The notes below the pieces were generated by a model that did no database searches, was not told the origin of the DNA, and was given only the letters and a program-made list of their open reading frames with translations. This document shows positions 7,320 to 16,049 of a stretch of DNA of 37,077 nucleotides, piece after piece; the stretch's first letter is position 1, and each line of letters starts with the position of its first letter. The translations under genes and the position numbers were made by a program. The DNA comes from Bacteroidota bacterium (GTDB lineage: Bacteria > Bacteroidota > Bacteroidia > NS11-12g > UBA955), in NCBI GenBank assembly GCA_013205405.1, contig JABMMZ010000069.1, positions 1 to 37,077 of the forward strand, given 5' to 3'.

Positions 7320-9163
7320 TATAAGGCTTGTTTAATGGCTTCTTTAATTTCTATAATTTGAAAAGGTTGGCCTTGAATTTTATTAATTCCTTTAGCATCT
7401 TTTAAGTGATTTGCTCTTATTAAATTTATTAATTGACCATTATTTAATTCAGCCACTAGTATTTTATCAAAAGGTTGAATAAGTTCTCCAATATTTTTAG
7501 GTAAAGGATTTATATATTTTATATGAATTTGAGCAACATCAATCCCTTCATTTTGCAACTCAGATACAGCCTGAGTAATGGCTCCATAAGTACTCCCCCA
7601 CCCAATAATTAATATTTTACTAGTTTCATTTCCATTTTCAAATGTTTGCAATGGCAATGTATTGGCCACCATGGCTACTTTTTCAGCCCTAATCTTCACC
7701 ATCAATTCATGATTTAATGGATCATAACTAATATTTCCTGTTATATTTTCTTTTTCTAAGCCCCCAATTCTATGCTCCAAGCCTACGCTGCCTGGTATTG
7801 CAATACTTCTTACTAAATTTTCATCTCTTAAATAAGGTTGGTACTTAGCATTAGCGATGTTGCTAGAAATATATTTTGGTAAAATAGGAGGCATTGTTTC
7901 TAAGTCTTGTATCAACCATGGCTCAGCTCCATTTGCTATATATCCATCACTTAAAAACATTACCGGAACGGTATGTTCTAGCGCAATTTTAACAGCCAAA
8001 TAGGCCATTTCGTAACAATTACTTGGCGAGCAAGCTGCTATAACTACAATAGGACATTCACCATTGCGGCCATAAAGCGCTTGTAATAAATCTGCTTGCT
8101 CTGTTTTAGTAGGCAAACCAGTAGAAGGACCTCCTCTTTGAATATTGCAAATTACCAATGGCAATTCTAACATTGTAGCAAGACCAATTGCTTCTGTTTT
8201 TAAGGCTATACCTGGCCCAGAACTAGTAGTAACGCCAATACTGCCGCCATAAGACGCACCGATAGCTGCGCAAACACCTGCTATTTCATCTTCTGCTTGA
8301 AATGAATAAACATTGTATCCTTTATGTTTACTTAATTCGTGTAAAATATCTGAAGCGGGAGTAATTGGATAGGTCCCTAAAAATAAGGGTAAATTTGCGC
8401 GAATGCTCGCTCCAAGCAGACCAAAAGCAGTTGCTTGGTTCCCATTAATACTTCTATATAAACCTTTGGTTGTATCTGCTGCTTTAACTAAATATTTTTC
8501 TAAAAAAATTTCGGTGGTTTCTCCATAATAATAGCCAGCTTTTAATGCAGCTATATTAGCATTTGCAATAACTTCATTTTTTTTAAATTGTCTTGTTAAA
8601 AAGGCAATTGTATTGTCTATACCTCTGTTATACAACCAGTAAACTAAGCCTAAAACATACATGTTTTTGCATCGTTCAGCATCTTTATTGCCAAGTGCAA
8701 ACGGTTTAACCGCCAATTTGGTCAATTTTGTTAACTCAATCTGAAAAACTTTGAATGCATCTAAGCTGCCGTTAATTAATGGATTTTCTGACTCTTCTAT
8801 TTTCGCTAATCTTAAATTTTTAGAATCAAATCCTTCTGAATTAACAATTAAGATACCACCGGGCTTTAATTGCTTTATATTGGTTTTTAAAGCGGCTGCA
8901 TTTAAAGCCACCAAAACATCATATTTATCTCCAGGTGTTAATACAGGTTGACTGCTAAAATGTAATTGAAACCCAGACACTCCTGGAATAGTGCCAATTG
9001 GTGCTCTTATTTCTGCTGGAAAATCTGGAAATGTTGAAATATCATTGCCAAATAAGGCATTAGTTTCAGCTAGCTGATTACCAGTTAATTGAACCCCATC
9101 TCCACTATCACCTGCAAATTTAATAACTACATTTTCTAGCTCTATAATTGAATGTGTACTCAA
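7319..9163 (-). CDS. korA: 2-oxoacid:ferredoxin oxidoreductase alpha subunit (fused gamma-alpha)
   Basis: 614 residues. The N-terminal about 190 are the gamma (CoA-binding) domain, with IKFAGDSGDGVQLTGNQLA and FPDFPAEIRAPIGT. The rest is the alpha pyrimidine-binding region, with GTYPITPASDILHELSKH, FQAEDEIAGVCAAIGASYGG and TSSGPGIALKTEAIGLA, then the transketolase C-terminal domain. This is the standard gamma-alpha fusion of Bacteroidota KorA. No in-frame ATG is near the N-terminus. The start that fits is a TTG (9161-9163), 11 bases after a perfect -7 box. It forms a two-gene operon with korB. Confidence 0.9.
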   Translation of the reverse strand: MSTHSIIELENVVIKFAGDSGDGVQLTGNQLAETNALFGNDISTFPDFPAEIRAPIGTIPGVSGFQLHFSSQPVLTPGDKYDVLVALNAAALKTNIKQLKPGGILIVNSEGFDSKNLRLAKIEESENPLINGSLDAFKVFQIELTKLTKLAVKPFALGNKDAERCKNMYVLGLVYWLYNRGIDNTIAFLTRQFKKNEVIANANIAALKAGYYYGETTEIFLEKYLVKAADTTKGLYRSINGNQATAFGLLGASIRANLPLFLGTYPITPASDILHELSKHKGYNVYSFQAEDEIAGVCAAIGASYGGSIGVTTSSGPGIALKTEAIGLATMLELPLVICNIQRGGPSTGLPTKTEQADLLQALYGRNGECPIVVIAACSPSNCYEMAYLAVKIALEHTVPVMFLSDGYIANGAEPWLIQDLETMPPILPKYISSNIANAKYQPYLRDENLVRSIAIPGSVGLEHRIGGLEKENITGNISYDPLNHELMVKIRAEKVAMVANTLPLQTFENGNETSKILIIGWGSTYGAITQAVSELQNEGIDVAQIHIKYINPLPKNIGELIQPFDKILVAELNNGQLINLIRANHLKDAKGINKIQGQPFQIIEIKEAIKQAL

Positions 9164-9174
9164 AATTAAAAATG

Positions 9175-9182
9175 CAAAGGTA
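9175..9182 (-). promoter_or_regulatory. -7 box TACCTTTG of korAB
   Basis: A perfect TAnnTTTG match on the minus strand, 11 bases upstream of the TTG start of korA. It supports both the short leader and the choice of TTG as start. Confidence 0.5.
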
Positions 9183-9247
9183 AGTTAAATTGATCTATCA
9201 AAGTAAATGACAAATTACATTTACTCCAAGCTAAATTCTGTTGAAAT

Positions 9248-10591
9248 TTACAAACTTAAACTAGCTGAATTATTTGTATTTATGCCAATACAATAGTATT
9301 GAAACCCTAATGTTTTCATTTCTTGTACATCATAAATATTTCTGCCATCAAAAATCACTTTATTTTTCAACAATGATGCTACATCTTCGAAGTTAGGCGA
9401 GCGAAACTCCGGCCATTCTGTAATTATTAAAAGAGCGTCTGCTCCATTTAAAGCATCAAATTCATCTTTGGCATATGTGATAGTTTCTCCAAGCGTATGC
9501 TTGGCTTCTGACATAGCCACAGGATCGTATGCTACAACATTTCCACCTGCTTTTAATATTTTATCAATAATAACCAAACTAGGTGCTTCTCGCATATCAT
9601 CTGTTTTGGGTTTGAAAGATAAACCCCAAATTGCAAATGTTTTTCCAGTCAAATTATTTCCGAAGTGCGAGATAAGTTTATTAAACAAAACTGATTTTTG
9701 AGCTTCATTTACACTTTCTACAGCTTCTAAAATTTGCATATTATACCCATTTTCTGCGGCTGTTTTTATTAGCGCTTTTACATCTTTTGGAAAACAACTG
9801 CCCCCATAACCTATTCCTGGATATATAAATTTATTTCCTATTCTGACATCGCTACCAATACCTCTGCGCACCATATTTACATCAGCCCCCATTATTTCAC
9901 ACAAATTAGCGATATCATTCATAAAACTAATTTTTGTAGCCAACATACTATTGGCTGCATACTTAGTCATTTCTGCACTTGGCAAATCCATAAAAATAAT
10001 TGGATGTCCATTGAGTACAAATGGCTTATACAATTTACGCATTATTTCTTCAGCTTTTTCACTTTCTATACCTACTACAATTCTATCAGGCTTTAAGAAA
10101 TCATCTATGGCAGCTCCTTCCTTTAAAAATTCAGGATTACTAGCCACATCAAAATCAAAGTTAACTCCTCGCTTATCTAAGACAGATTGAACTGCATTTT
10201 TTATCTTTAAAGCGGTACCGACAGGAACAGTACTTTTGGTTACTACTACACCATAGCTATTCATATTCTCTCCTATTTCTCTAGCTACTGCTAATACATA
10301 TTGCAAATCTGCACTACCATCTTCGCCAGGAGGAGTTCCTACTGCTATAAAGGCCACATCAGCATCTTTAATGCTTTCAGCTAGACTTGTTGAAAAAGAC
10401 AACCTTCCCTTTTCAACATTTTTCAATACCATTTCTTCCAAACCAGGCTCATAAATCGGCAAAATTCCTTTTTTAAGATTTTCTATCTTTTTTACATCAA
10501 TATCAATACAAACTACATTGATACCTACCTCGGCAAAACAAGTGCCTGTAACTAAACCTACATAACCTGTTCCAACTACTGCTATTTTCAT
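9248..10591 (-). CDS. ugd: UDP-glucose 6-dehydrogenase
   Basis: 447 residues, typical for the family. It oxidises UDP-glucose to UDP-glucuronate with two NAD+ for surface polysaccharide synthesis. The N-terminal Rossmann motif is VVGTGYVGLVTGTCFAE. VTKSTVPVGT and NPEFLKEGAAIDDF form the substrate pocket. The catalytic cysteine is in GYGGSCFPKDVKAL (about residue 260), and the C-terminal domain has WGLSFKPKTDDMREAPS. A closely related GDP-mannose or UDP-GlcNAc dehydrogenase is possible, but the motif set fits Ugd best. Its ATG directly abuts the stop of the upstream aminotransferase gene (no gap), so the two are co-transcribed. Confidence 0.9.
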   Translation of the reverse strand: MKIAVVGTGYVGLVTGTCFAEVGINVVCIDIDVKKIENLKKGILPIYEPGLEEMVLKNVEKGRLSFSTSLAESIKDADVAFIAVGTPPGEDGSADLQYVLAVAREIGENMNSYGVVVTKSTVPVGTALKIKNAVQSVLDKRGVNFDFDVASNPEFLKEGAAIDDFLKPDRIVVGIESEKAEEIMRKLYKPFVLNGHPIIFMDLPSAEMTKYAANSMLATKISFMNDIANLCEIMGADVNMVRRGIGSDVRIGNKFIYPGIGYGGSCFPKDVKALIKTAAENGYNMQILEAVESVNEAQKSVLFNKLISHFGNNLTGKTFAIWGLSFKPKTDDMREAPSLVIIDKILKAGGNVVAYDPVAMSEAKHTLGETITYAKDEFDALNGADALLIITEWPEFRSPNFEDVASLLKNKVIFDGRNIYDVQEMKTLGFQYYCIGINTNNSASLSL

Positions 10592-11710
10592 TTATGATTT
10601 AAAATAATTTAAAACGTTTTGTATTATATATTCAATTTGATTTTCGTCCATATCAGTGCCTATTGGCAAACTTATTACATTCTGACACAATAATTCAGAA
10701 ATAGGCAAACTTATATCTTGCTTATAGGCATTCTGTTGATGCAATGGCAGAGGATAGTATACCATTGTTGGAATACCCTTTTCTTGCATCACTTTTCTAA
10801 AATCATCTATATTTACATTGCATGTTTGAAGTGTATATTGATGGTATACATGCGTAGTATTAAATGCCACAAAAGGCGTTTTTAAATGCGAGTGATTTTC
10901 AAATGCTTTATTATAATGCTCTGCCACTGCTTTTCTTTCTTCAATAAAACTGTCTAAATATTTTAATTTTACAGTAAGCAAAGCTGCCTGAATAGTATCC
11001 AAACGACTATTTACTCCTACTATATCGTGAATATATTTCACTTTTTGACCATGATTAGCTATCATTTTTATTTTTTCAGCTAATATATCATCATTCGTTA
11101 CTATGGCACCACCATCGCCAAAACAACCTAAATTTTTAGAAGGAAAAAATGAAGTTGTACTGATATGACCAATGGTTCCTGTTTTAAAAATACTGCCATT
11201 GCTAAAGGTATACTCACCTCCAATAGATTGGGCATTGTCTTCTATCACATACAAACTATGTTTTTCGGCAATTGCCATTATCGCTTCCATATCTGCTGTT
11301 TGCCCGTATAGGTGAACAGTTGCTATTACTTTGGTATTGGGTGTAATGTATTTTTCGATAGCATTTGTATCTATGTTAAATGTTTGCGGATTGACATCTA
11401 CAAATACCGGTTTTAATTTTAACAAATGACATACTTCTGCTAAGGCAATATATGAAAAACCGGGAGTAATAATTTCTGAACCTTCAGGTAAATCTAAAGC
11501 CATAAAGGCTATTTGCAGAGCGTCAGTGCCATTCGCACAGGGTATCACATGTTTTACATTTAAATATGAGGCTAATGCATTCGCAAAAGTTTTTACTTGT
11601 GTCCCATTTATAAAATTGGCCTTTGTTAACACTTCAGCTATTGCAGGATCAATTTCAGATTTGAGACGTTGATATTGGCTAGCCAAATCAACCATTTGTA
11701 TAGGCTTCAT
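10592..11710 (-). CDS. DegT/DnrJ/EryC1/StrS family PLP-dependent sugar aminotransferase
   Basis: 372 residues from the ATG at 11708-11710 (MKPIQMVDLASQYQRL). An upstream in-frame start at 11740 overlaps the promoter box and is unlikely. Family signals are ANGTDALQIAF, DVNPQTFNID, TVHLYGQTADMEAI, VIEDNAQSIGGEY, and the PLP lysine in SFFPSKNLGCFGDGGAI. The C-terminal substrate region reads HVYHQYTLQ and MVYYPLPLHQQ. The pattern is like WbpE/WlbC-type enzymes that aminate 3-keto UDP-sugars. Together with ugd this suggests a UDP-amino-uronate step for a capsule or O-antigen, though the 3-oxidase and acetyltransferase partners are not in this window. Confidence 0.85.
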   Translation of the reverse strand: MKPIQMVDLASQYQRLKSEIDPAIAEVLTKANFINGTQVKTFANALASYLNVKHVIPCANGTDALQIAFMALDLPEGSEIITPGFSYIALAEVCHLLKLKPVFVDVNPQTFNIDTNAIEKYITPNTKVIATVHLYGQTADMEAIMAIAEKHSLYVIEDNAQSIGGEYTFSNGSIFKTGTIGHISTTSFFPSKNLGCFGDGGAIVTNDDILAEKIKMIANHGQKVKYIHDIVGVNSRLDTIQAALLTVKLKYLDSFIEERKAVAEHYNKAFENHSHLKTPFVAFNTTHVYHQYTLQTCNVNIDDFRKVMQEKGIPTMVYYPLPLHQQNAYKQDISLPISELLCQNVISLPIGTDMDENQIEYIIQNVLNYFKS

Positions 11711-11737
11711 TCTTATTTCAGTATTCAAAATAGCGAA

Positions 11738-11745
11738 CAAAGATA
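11738..11745 (-). promoter_or_regulatory. -7 box TATCTTTG of the aminotransferase-ugd operon
   Basis: A perfect TAnnTTTG on the minus strand, 27 bases before the ATG at 11710. No clear -33 element is seen at 19-21 bases. Confidence 0.45.
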
Positions 11746-11808
11746 ATTAAGAATAAAGAATAAAAATAATTGCAATAAATAAATCGAATTATTAAGCTCC
11801 TTATTTGA

Positions 11809-12819
11809 TCAATTTAAAACTACTATAATTTCTCTTTTAGACCCATTTTTGTATTCTAAAACCGCAATATGAGTACCTGCAACACCGGTTTCTTTTTTGG
11901 TTAAAAGAATACGCTTTAATTGGCTATGTGGCAAAGATGGCTCAAGAATCGCTAAAAGTGTTTTCTTTTCAATAGGCGACAGTACTTTTGCAACCAAAAC
12001 TTCCACTACAGGCTCTTCATTATCCTTGTTAATTAAGGTAAGGGTGTAATTGTTGTTTCCTAAATTCAACAACATATTTTCCTTAATTCCGGCATTTTCT
12101 TTTTGAATAACTGCCAATATAGAATCTAATTTTTTTTCGGGTCGCATCTCTAAAGTCAAATTATTTTCGCATGTCATAAACAACATATTGTTGCGAACAT
12201 AAAACGAAGCTTTTCCTTTTAAAGATTCACTTAGTCTATTTTCTATATCTGCCTTAAATGAATCGCAAGCCATTTTTGTACTTATTAAATTTCCAAATTG
12301 TACATACCCGTTTTCAATATTAGTATTGCCTGCAAAAGTATTACAGCCATTAAATCCATTAACCTTATTACTTGCAATATCGAAAGAAATATTAGCTTTT
12401 GTTTTTCTTATCAATTGTATTTTAGCAAATTGATTCAAATTGATAATATTCCATTTATTATTTAAAAGTATTCGTTTATCTGTAATTAAAGTATTCGCTT
12501 TAGAAACTAGACGCACGAAACTCCATTTATACAAAGGACCATTTGCCTCTGTATATTTTAATTTTTCTTCATTTACTTCAATCACATACTCATTGCCTTG
12601 TTCGTATGCAAAGCCTTCTATATCATAGGAAAAATTAATCCAATTACTATCTTTGTGAAGTTTGTATTTGTAGCACGATGTAGTATAATCAGCCACCTTA
12701 CAGCCTATTTTAGCATCTGCTATTATCCATGTTTTAATTACACTTTCTTGCGCACACAAACCAGAATAAACAAATAGTGTAAATACTAAAACGCGTTTTT
12801 TAATTTTATTGAAATCCAT
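11809..12819 (-). CDS. Exported DUF4377 plus META (HslJ-like) domain protein
   Basis: 336 residues. The signal peptide is about residues 1-22 (VLVFTLFVYSGLCAQ). Residues about 35-85 fit DUF4377: cysteines in IGCKVADYTTSCYKY, then NWINFSYDIEGFAYEQGNEYVIEV. Residues about 120-210 are a META domain: KWNIINL, then VNGFNGCNTFAGNTNI and TKMACDSF, with FYVRNNMLFMTC. META domains occur in HslJ, linked to heat and novobiocin stress, but the biochemical role is unknown. The C-terminal about 100 residues are not recognised and look like an added beta-rich domain. It stands alone between the sugar-nucleotide operon and the DUF2130 gene. Confidence 0.75.
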   Translation of the reverse strand: MDFNKIKKRVLVFTLFVYSGLCAQESVIKTWIIADAKIGCKVADYTTSCYKYKLHKDSNWINFSYDIEGFAYEQGNEYVIEVNEEKLKYTEANGPLYKWSFVRLVSKANTLITDKRILLNNKWNIINLNQFAKIQLIRKTKANISFDIASNKVNGFNGCNTFAGNTNIENGYVQFGNLISTKMACDSFKADIENRLSESLKGKASFYVRNNMLFMTCENNLTLEMRPEKKLDSILAVIQKENAGIKENMLLNLGNNNYTLTLINKDNEEPVVEVLVAKVLSPIEKKTLLAILEPSLPHSQLKRILLTKKETGVAGTHIAVLEYKNGSKREIIVVLN

Positions 12820-12904
12820 AATTGCAAATATTCGTAAAATTATTCAAATGTTGTACCACAAAAATAAAGAGTGAAAAAAATAAACTGAAAAATGACAAAT
12901 CTTT

Positions 12905-14152
12905 CTATTCTAGCAAATTTTCACTCCCCAACTCCAAACCCTTTACATCTGCCACTACACTGCCAGCTATCCCTCTAATACTGCCGTATAAGCCAGAAGT
13001 GTTTAATAACACTTTGGCTATTTGTTTTTCCCGCTCTTTCCAAAGTTTTTCCATGGAATTACGCTCTTGTTGAATACTATTACTCATACTTAAAAAGCCT
13101 TCATTAATTGCTTCTATGTAATGTTTAAATTCATTGCTAGTTAAAAAATTGTAAAGCATAGTCATTTTTTCACCCTTATTTTCTTGAGCTGCTTGTACAT
13201 CACAGATACTTATTAAAGATTGCCTTAACACATAAGCCAAACTTTTAGCATCATTATATTGGCATATATAAATACCATCTCTAAGTCCAAAACTACTCAT
13301 ATCCTTTGGCATAGTTTGCGTTACTATTACCCCAATATCTCCCCCACTTTGTCTAAAATCAGCTTTAAATTTATCTATCCATACTGGTTGAAACTCTTTA
13401 GTACGCTTGCTTTCCCATACTATTTTACCGCATTCTACCATTTGGTTATTTTTTACTATTTGTATAATATCGGCACCTCTTACCCCTTTGCCTACCTCGC
13501 TTATGTCATCGTAGAGAAAAGTTTGTTTTAACATTTCCTCTATAGCCAATTCTTGCACCTCACCATCACGCTGCATACTACCTTGCTCAACTTTGCGTTT
13601 CATTTCTTCTATCAATTTTACTTGCTCATCTATTTGTTTTTGAAAATCCTTTATTTTCAAATCATTTTTTTGCTCAGCCTCTTTCCCGATGCGTTCTTTC
13701 AGTTCATTTTCCTTTTCTAACAGCAATTTTTTAGTATTAAACTCATTTTCATCGGCCATTTGTTTCATTTTAGATTCCATTTCCATTTTTTCTATTTGGA
13801 GTTTTCTAAAATCTTTCAATTTAGCTTCTTGCTCATCATTTTGTTTTTTCAACGATTCTAACTTTTCTGTATTTTCTTGTTCTAATTTTCTTTTTAATTG
13901 CACTTCCAATTCCTTCCTTTTTTCAAAATTCTCCTTATCTTGATCTTCAAAAAATCTTTTGCGCTCAAGTTTTGCTTTTTCATCTCTCTCTAAATACTCA
14001 TCATCTTTCTTTTTTATTTCTAAAATAAATTTTTCATTAAACTCCTTTTTAAGTTTTTCTTGAATGTTTTTTTGAATATCTGCTGTTAAAGCAGTTTCTA
14101 TACTAAATTGATGTTGACACTTAGGGCAAGTAACGTTATTATTTTTTTCCAT
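12905..14152 (-). CDS. DUF2130 family coiled-coil protein
   Basis: 415 residues. The N-terminus reads TCPKCQHQF, one CxxC pair that may be half of a zinc site. Residues about 25-205 form a long coiled coil dominated by Lys/Glu. The C-terminal about 200 residues are the DUF2130 core, with IVWESKRTKEFQPVWIDKFKADFRQ followed by IGVIVTQTMPKDM. The E-x-K and spaced acidic residues there resemble a PD-(D/E)xK-type nuclease core. That resemblance is my inference and not an established activity. The length is usual for the family. No partner gene is visible. Confidence 0.75.
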   Translation of the reverse strand: MEKNNNVTCPKCQHQFSIETALTADIQKNIQEKLKKEFNEKFILEIKKKDDEYLERDEKAKLERKRFFEDQDKENFEKRKELEVQLKRKLEQENTEKLESLKKQNDEQEAKLKDFRKLQIEKMEMESKMKQMADENEFNTKKLLLEKENELKERIGKEAEQKNDLKIKDFQKQIDEQVKLIEEMKRKVEQGSMQRDGEVQELAIEEMLKQTFLYDDISEVGKGVRGADIIQIVKNNQMVECGKIVWESKRTKEFQPVWIDKFKADFRQSGGDIGVIVTQTMPKDMSSFGLRDGIYICQYNDAKSLAYVLRQSLISICDVQAAQENKGEKMTMLYNFLTSNEFKHYIEAINEGFLSMSNSIQQERNSMEKLWKEREKQIAKVLLNTSGLYGSIRGIAGSVVADVKGLELGSENLLE

Positions 14153-14251
14153 AAAAAGTAAGGATACGAATATAAATATATTTTAATGATTAAAATTTAA
14201 TGTGCAAAAAACAAGAATAAAACAGGAAAATTGTGCAAAATTTGTCATTAT

Positions 14252-14283
14252 TTTGGAATTTTAGCACAAAAACTATACTTTTG
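14252..14283 (+). promoter_or_regulatory. Predicted promoter of the yceD-rpmF-plsX-fabH-acc operon
   Basis: A TTTG -33 element (14252-14255) and a perfect TACTTTTG -7 box (14276-14283) are separated by 20 bases, the best Bacteroidota-type promoter in the window. The yceD ATG is 30 bases downstream of the -7 box. Confidence 0.65.
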
Positions 14284-14312
14284 CAGTCCGTTTTTAAATT
14301 TAGTGTTAAGTA

Positions 14313-14825
14313 ATGAATAATTTAAGACCATATGATGTAGATTTTGTGAAACTGAAAGAGGGCACACATCAATTTGATTTTGAAATAGATAACACTCTTT
14401 TTGAAGCTTTCCAAAGTTCTTTATCAACCGAAAAATTAGCGGTAAAACTGTTTTTTACAAAATCTACTAATATGTTTAATTTGCAATTTGATTTAAATGG
14501 CAAAGTAAATGTAGAATGTGACAGATGTTTAAATGCAATAAATTTACCTATAAGTAATATGCAGCTTTTAATAGTAAAAGTTACAGAATTTGCGCCAGAG
14601 AAAGAAGAAAATGATTTAATTTACATTTCTCCTTCTGATTACAAGTTAAATGTGGCACAACATATTTATGATGCTATATTATTAAGTATTCCTATTAAAA
14701 AGACTTGTGCAGATGCAAATGAAATTTGCGATACCAGTATTACAAATAAGATAACGGGAGAGATAGATGTGGAATTAGAAGTAGAACCAGGACAAGATAC
14801 AGATTATACAGACGAAGAAGACTAA
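14313..14825 (+). CDS. YceD/DUF177 family protein
   Basis: 170 residues. The conserved centre is NVECDRCLNAINLPI with a CxxC pair, as in DUF177 (YceD) proteins, which are linked to 23S rRNA accumulation in bacteria and plants. A further Cys pair sits near residues 130-137 (KKTCADANEICD), and the C-terminus is strongly acidic. It is the first gene of the conserved cluster with rpmF, plsX and fabH, which supports the call. The gap to rpmF is 39 bases. Confidence 0.85.
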   Translation: MNNLRPYDVDFVKLKEGTHQFDFEIDNTLFEAFQSSLSTEKLAVKLFFTKSTNMFNLQFDLNGKVNVECDRCLNAINLPISNMQLLIVKVTEFAPEKEENDLIYISPSDYKLNVAQHIYDAILLSIPIKKTCADANEICDTSITNKITGEIDVELEVEPGQDTDYTDEED

Positions 14826-14864
14826 GATAACATAGATTAAAACAAAAATAAATAAAGTAATAAT

Positions 14865-15050
14865 ATGCCTAATCCAAAGCGAAAAATTTCCAGAACCAGA
14901 AGAGATAAACGCAGAACTCATCACAATTTAGATACCAAACAATTTATTGCCGACCCTACAACAGGCGATATGTCTATTTACCACCGTGTAAACCTTGAAA
15001 CAGGCATGTACAGAGGTGTAAAGGTAATGAAGGGTCGTAACGAGCAATAA
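14865..15050 (+). CDS. rpmF: 50S ribosomal protein L32
   Basis: 61 residues. The N-terminus PNPKRKISRTRRDKRRTHHN is the hallmark of L32. The middle (FIADPTTGDMSIYHRVN) has no cysteines, so the CxxC...CxxC zinc ribbon seen in many bacteria is absent. The Bacteroidota variants I recall also depart from it. It ends KGRNEQ. It sits 5 bases upstream of plsX, the classical rpmF-plsX linkage that couples ribosome and lipid synthesis. Confidence 0.95.
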   Translation: MPNPKRKISRTRRDKRRTHHNLDTKQFIADPTTGDMSIYHRVNLETGMYRGVKVMKGRNEQ

Positions 15051-15055
15051 TTGCC

Positions 15056-15991
15056 ATGATACGCATTGGGATAGATGCAATGGGCGGTGATTTTGCTCCA
15101 TTAGAAGCTGTAAAAGGATGCATTACAGTCAGAACTGTGATGCCCGAAGTTTGCCCTGTATTATTTGGGCACAAAGATAAAATAAATGCTGTTTTTTCTG
15201 AATTAGGAGTCGATTCAAATCTTTTTGAAATTGTACACGCTGAAGAAGAAATAGAAATGAGCGAGCATGCCACCAAGGCTATTGCACATAAAAAGAATTC
15301 TAGTATAAATATTGCCTATCGTTATTTGGTAGAGCAACAAATAGATGCCTTTATTGGCGCTGGAAACACCGGAGCTATGTTAGTTGGCGCCATGTTTTCA
15401 GTTAAAGCTATTGATGGTGTTCAACGCCCTGTAATAACATCTATTATACCTAAATTAGCTGGAGGATTTGGTGTGTTAATAGATGTAGGCGCCAATGCAG
15501 ATTGCAAACCAGAGGTATTAAATCAATTCGGCATTCTTGGTTCTTTATATGCTCAGCATGTTTATTCTATTGACAATCCAAAAGTTGGATTATTAAGTAT
15601 AGGAGAGGAAAAAGAAAAAGGAAATTTATTAACCCAAGCAACCTATCCAATAATGGAATTAAATGACCGTATAAATTTTGTAGGTAATATTGAAGGTCGC
15701 GATTTATTTAATGATAAAGCCGATGTTATAGTTTGTGATGGTTTTACGGGTAATATTATACTAAAACTTTGCGAAAACTTTTATTATACCTTATCTAAAC
15801 TAGGCGTAGACAACGAATTTCTGAATAAATTTAATTTCAAAAAATATGGTGGATCAGCTGTATTAGGAGTAAACAAAGCTATAATTGTTGGCCATGGAAT
15901 TTCTAAGGAAGAAACCTTTGTAAGTATGTTTAAATTAGCCGCAGATGTAGTGAATTCAAAACTAATCGATAAAATAAAACAATCTTTTTAA
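15056..15991 (+). CDS. plsX: Phosphate acyltransferase PlsX
   Basis: 311 residues, complete. PlsX converts acyl-ACP and phosphate to acyl-phosphate, the donor for PlsY in phosphatidic acid synthesis, at the inner face of the membrane. Motifs are IGIDAMGGDFAPLEAVKG at the N-terminus, FIGAGNTGAMLVGAMF, GVLIDVGANADCKPE, LLSIGEEKEKGN, NIEGRDLF and VCDGFTGNIILKLCE. It lies in operon with rpmF (5 bases) and fabH (58 bases). Confidence 0.95.
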   Translation: MIRIGIDAMGGDFAPLEAVKGCITVRTVMPEVCPVLFGHKDKINAVFSELGVDSNLFEIVHAEEEIEMSEHATKAIAHKKNSSINIAYRYLVEQQIDAFIGAGNTGAMLVGAMFSVKAIDGVQRPVITSIIPKLAGGFGVLIDVGANADCKPEVLNQFGILGSLYAQHVYSIDNPKVGLLSIGEEKEKGNLLTQATYPIMELNDRINFVGNIEGRDLFNDKADVIVCDGFTGNIILKLCENFYYTLSKLGVDNEFLNKFNFKKYGGSAVLGVNKAIIVGHGISKEETFVSMFKLAADVVNSKLIDKIKQSF

Positions 15992-16049
15992 AACTATTTC
16001 GCATTTTTATTTTAGATTGCGAGGCTAATTGCCAAATTTTATACCATAA

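Noticed and set aside
13259-13943. Two plus-strand frames rich in Phe/Ser/Tyr opposite the DUF2130 gene
   Set aside because: They are the antisense of a Lys/Glu-rich coiled coil, which gives Phe/Ser/Leu-rich shadows; the minus-strand gene is clearly real.
14865-15050. rpmF as a damaged gene because zinc-binding cysteines are missing
   Set aside because: Bacteroidota L32 variants I recall also depart from the four-cysteine ribbon, and the rest of the protein and its context are normal.
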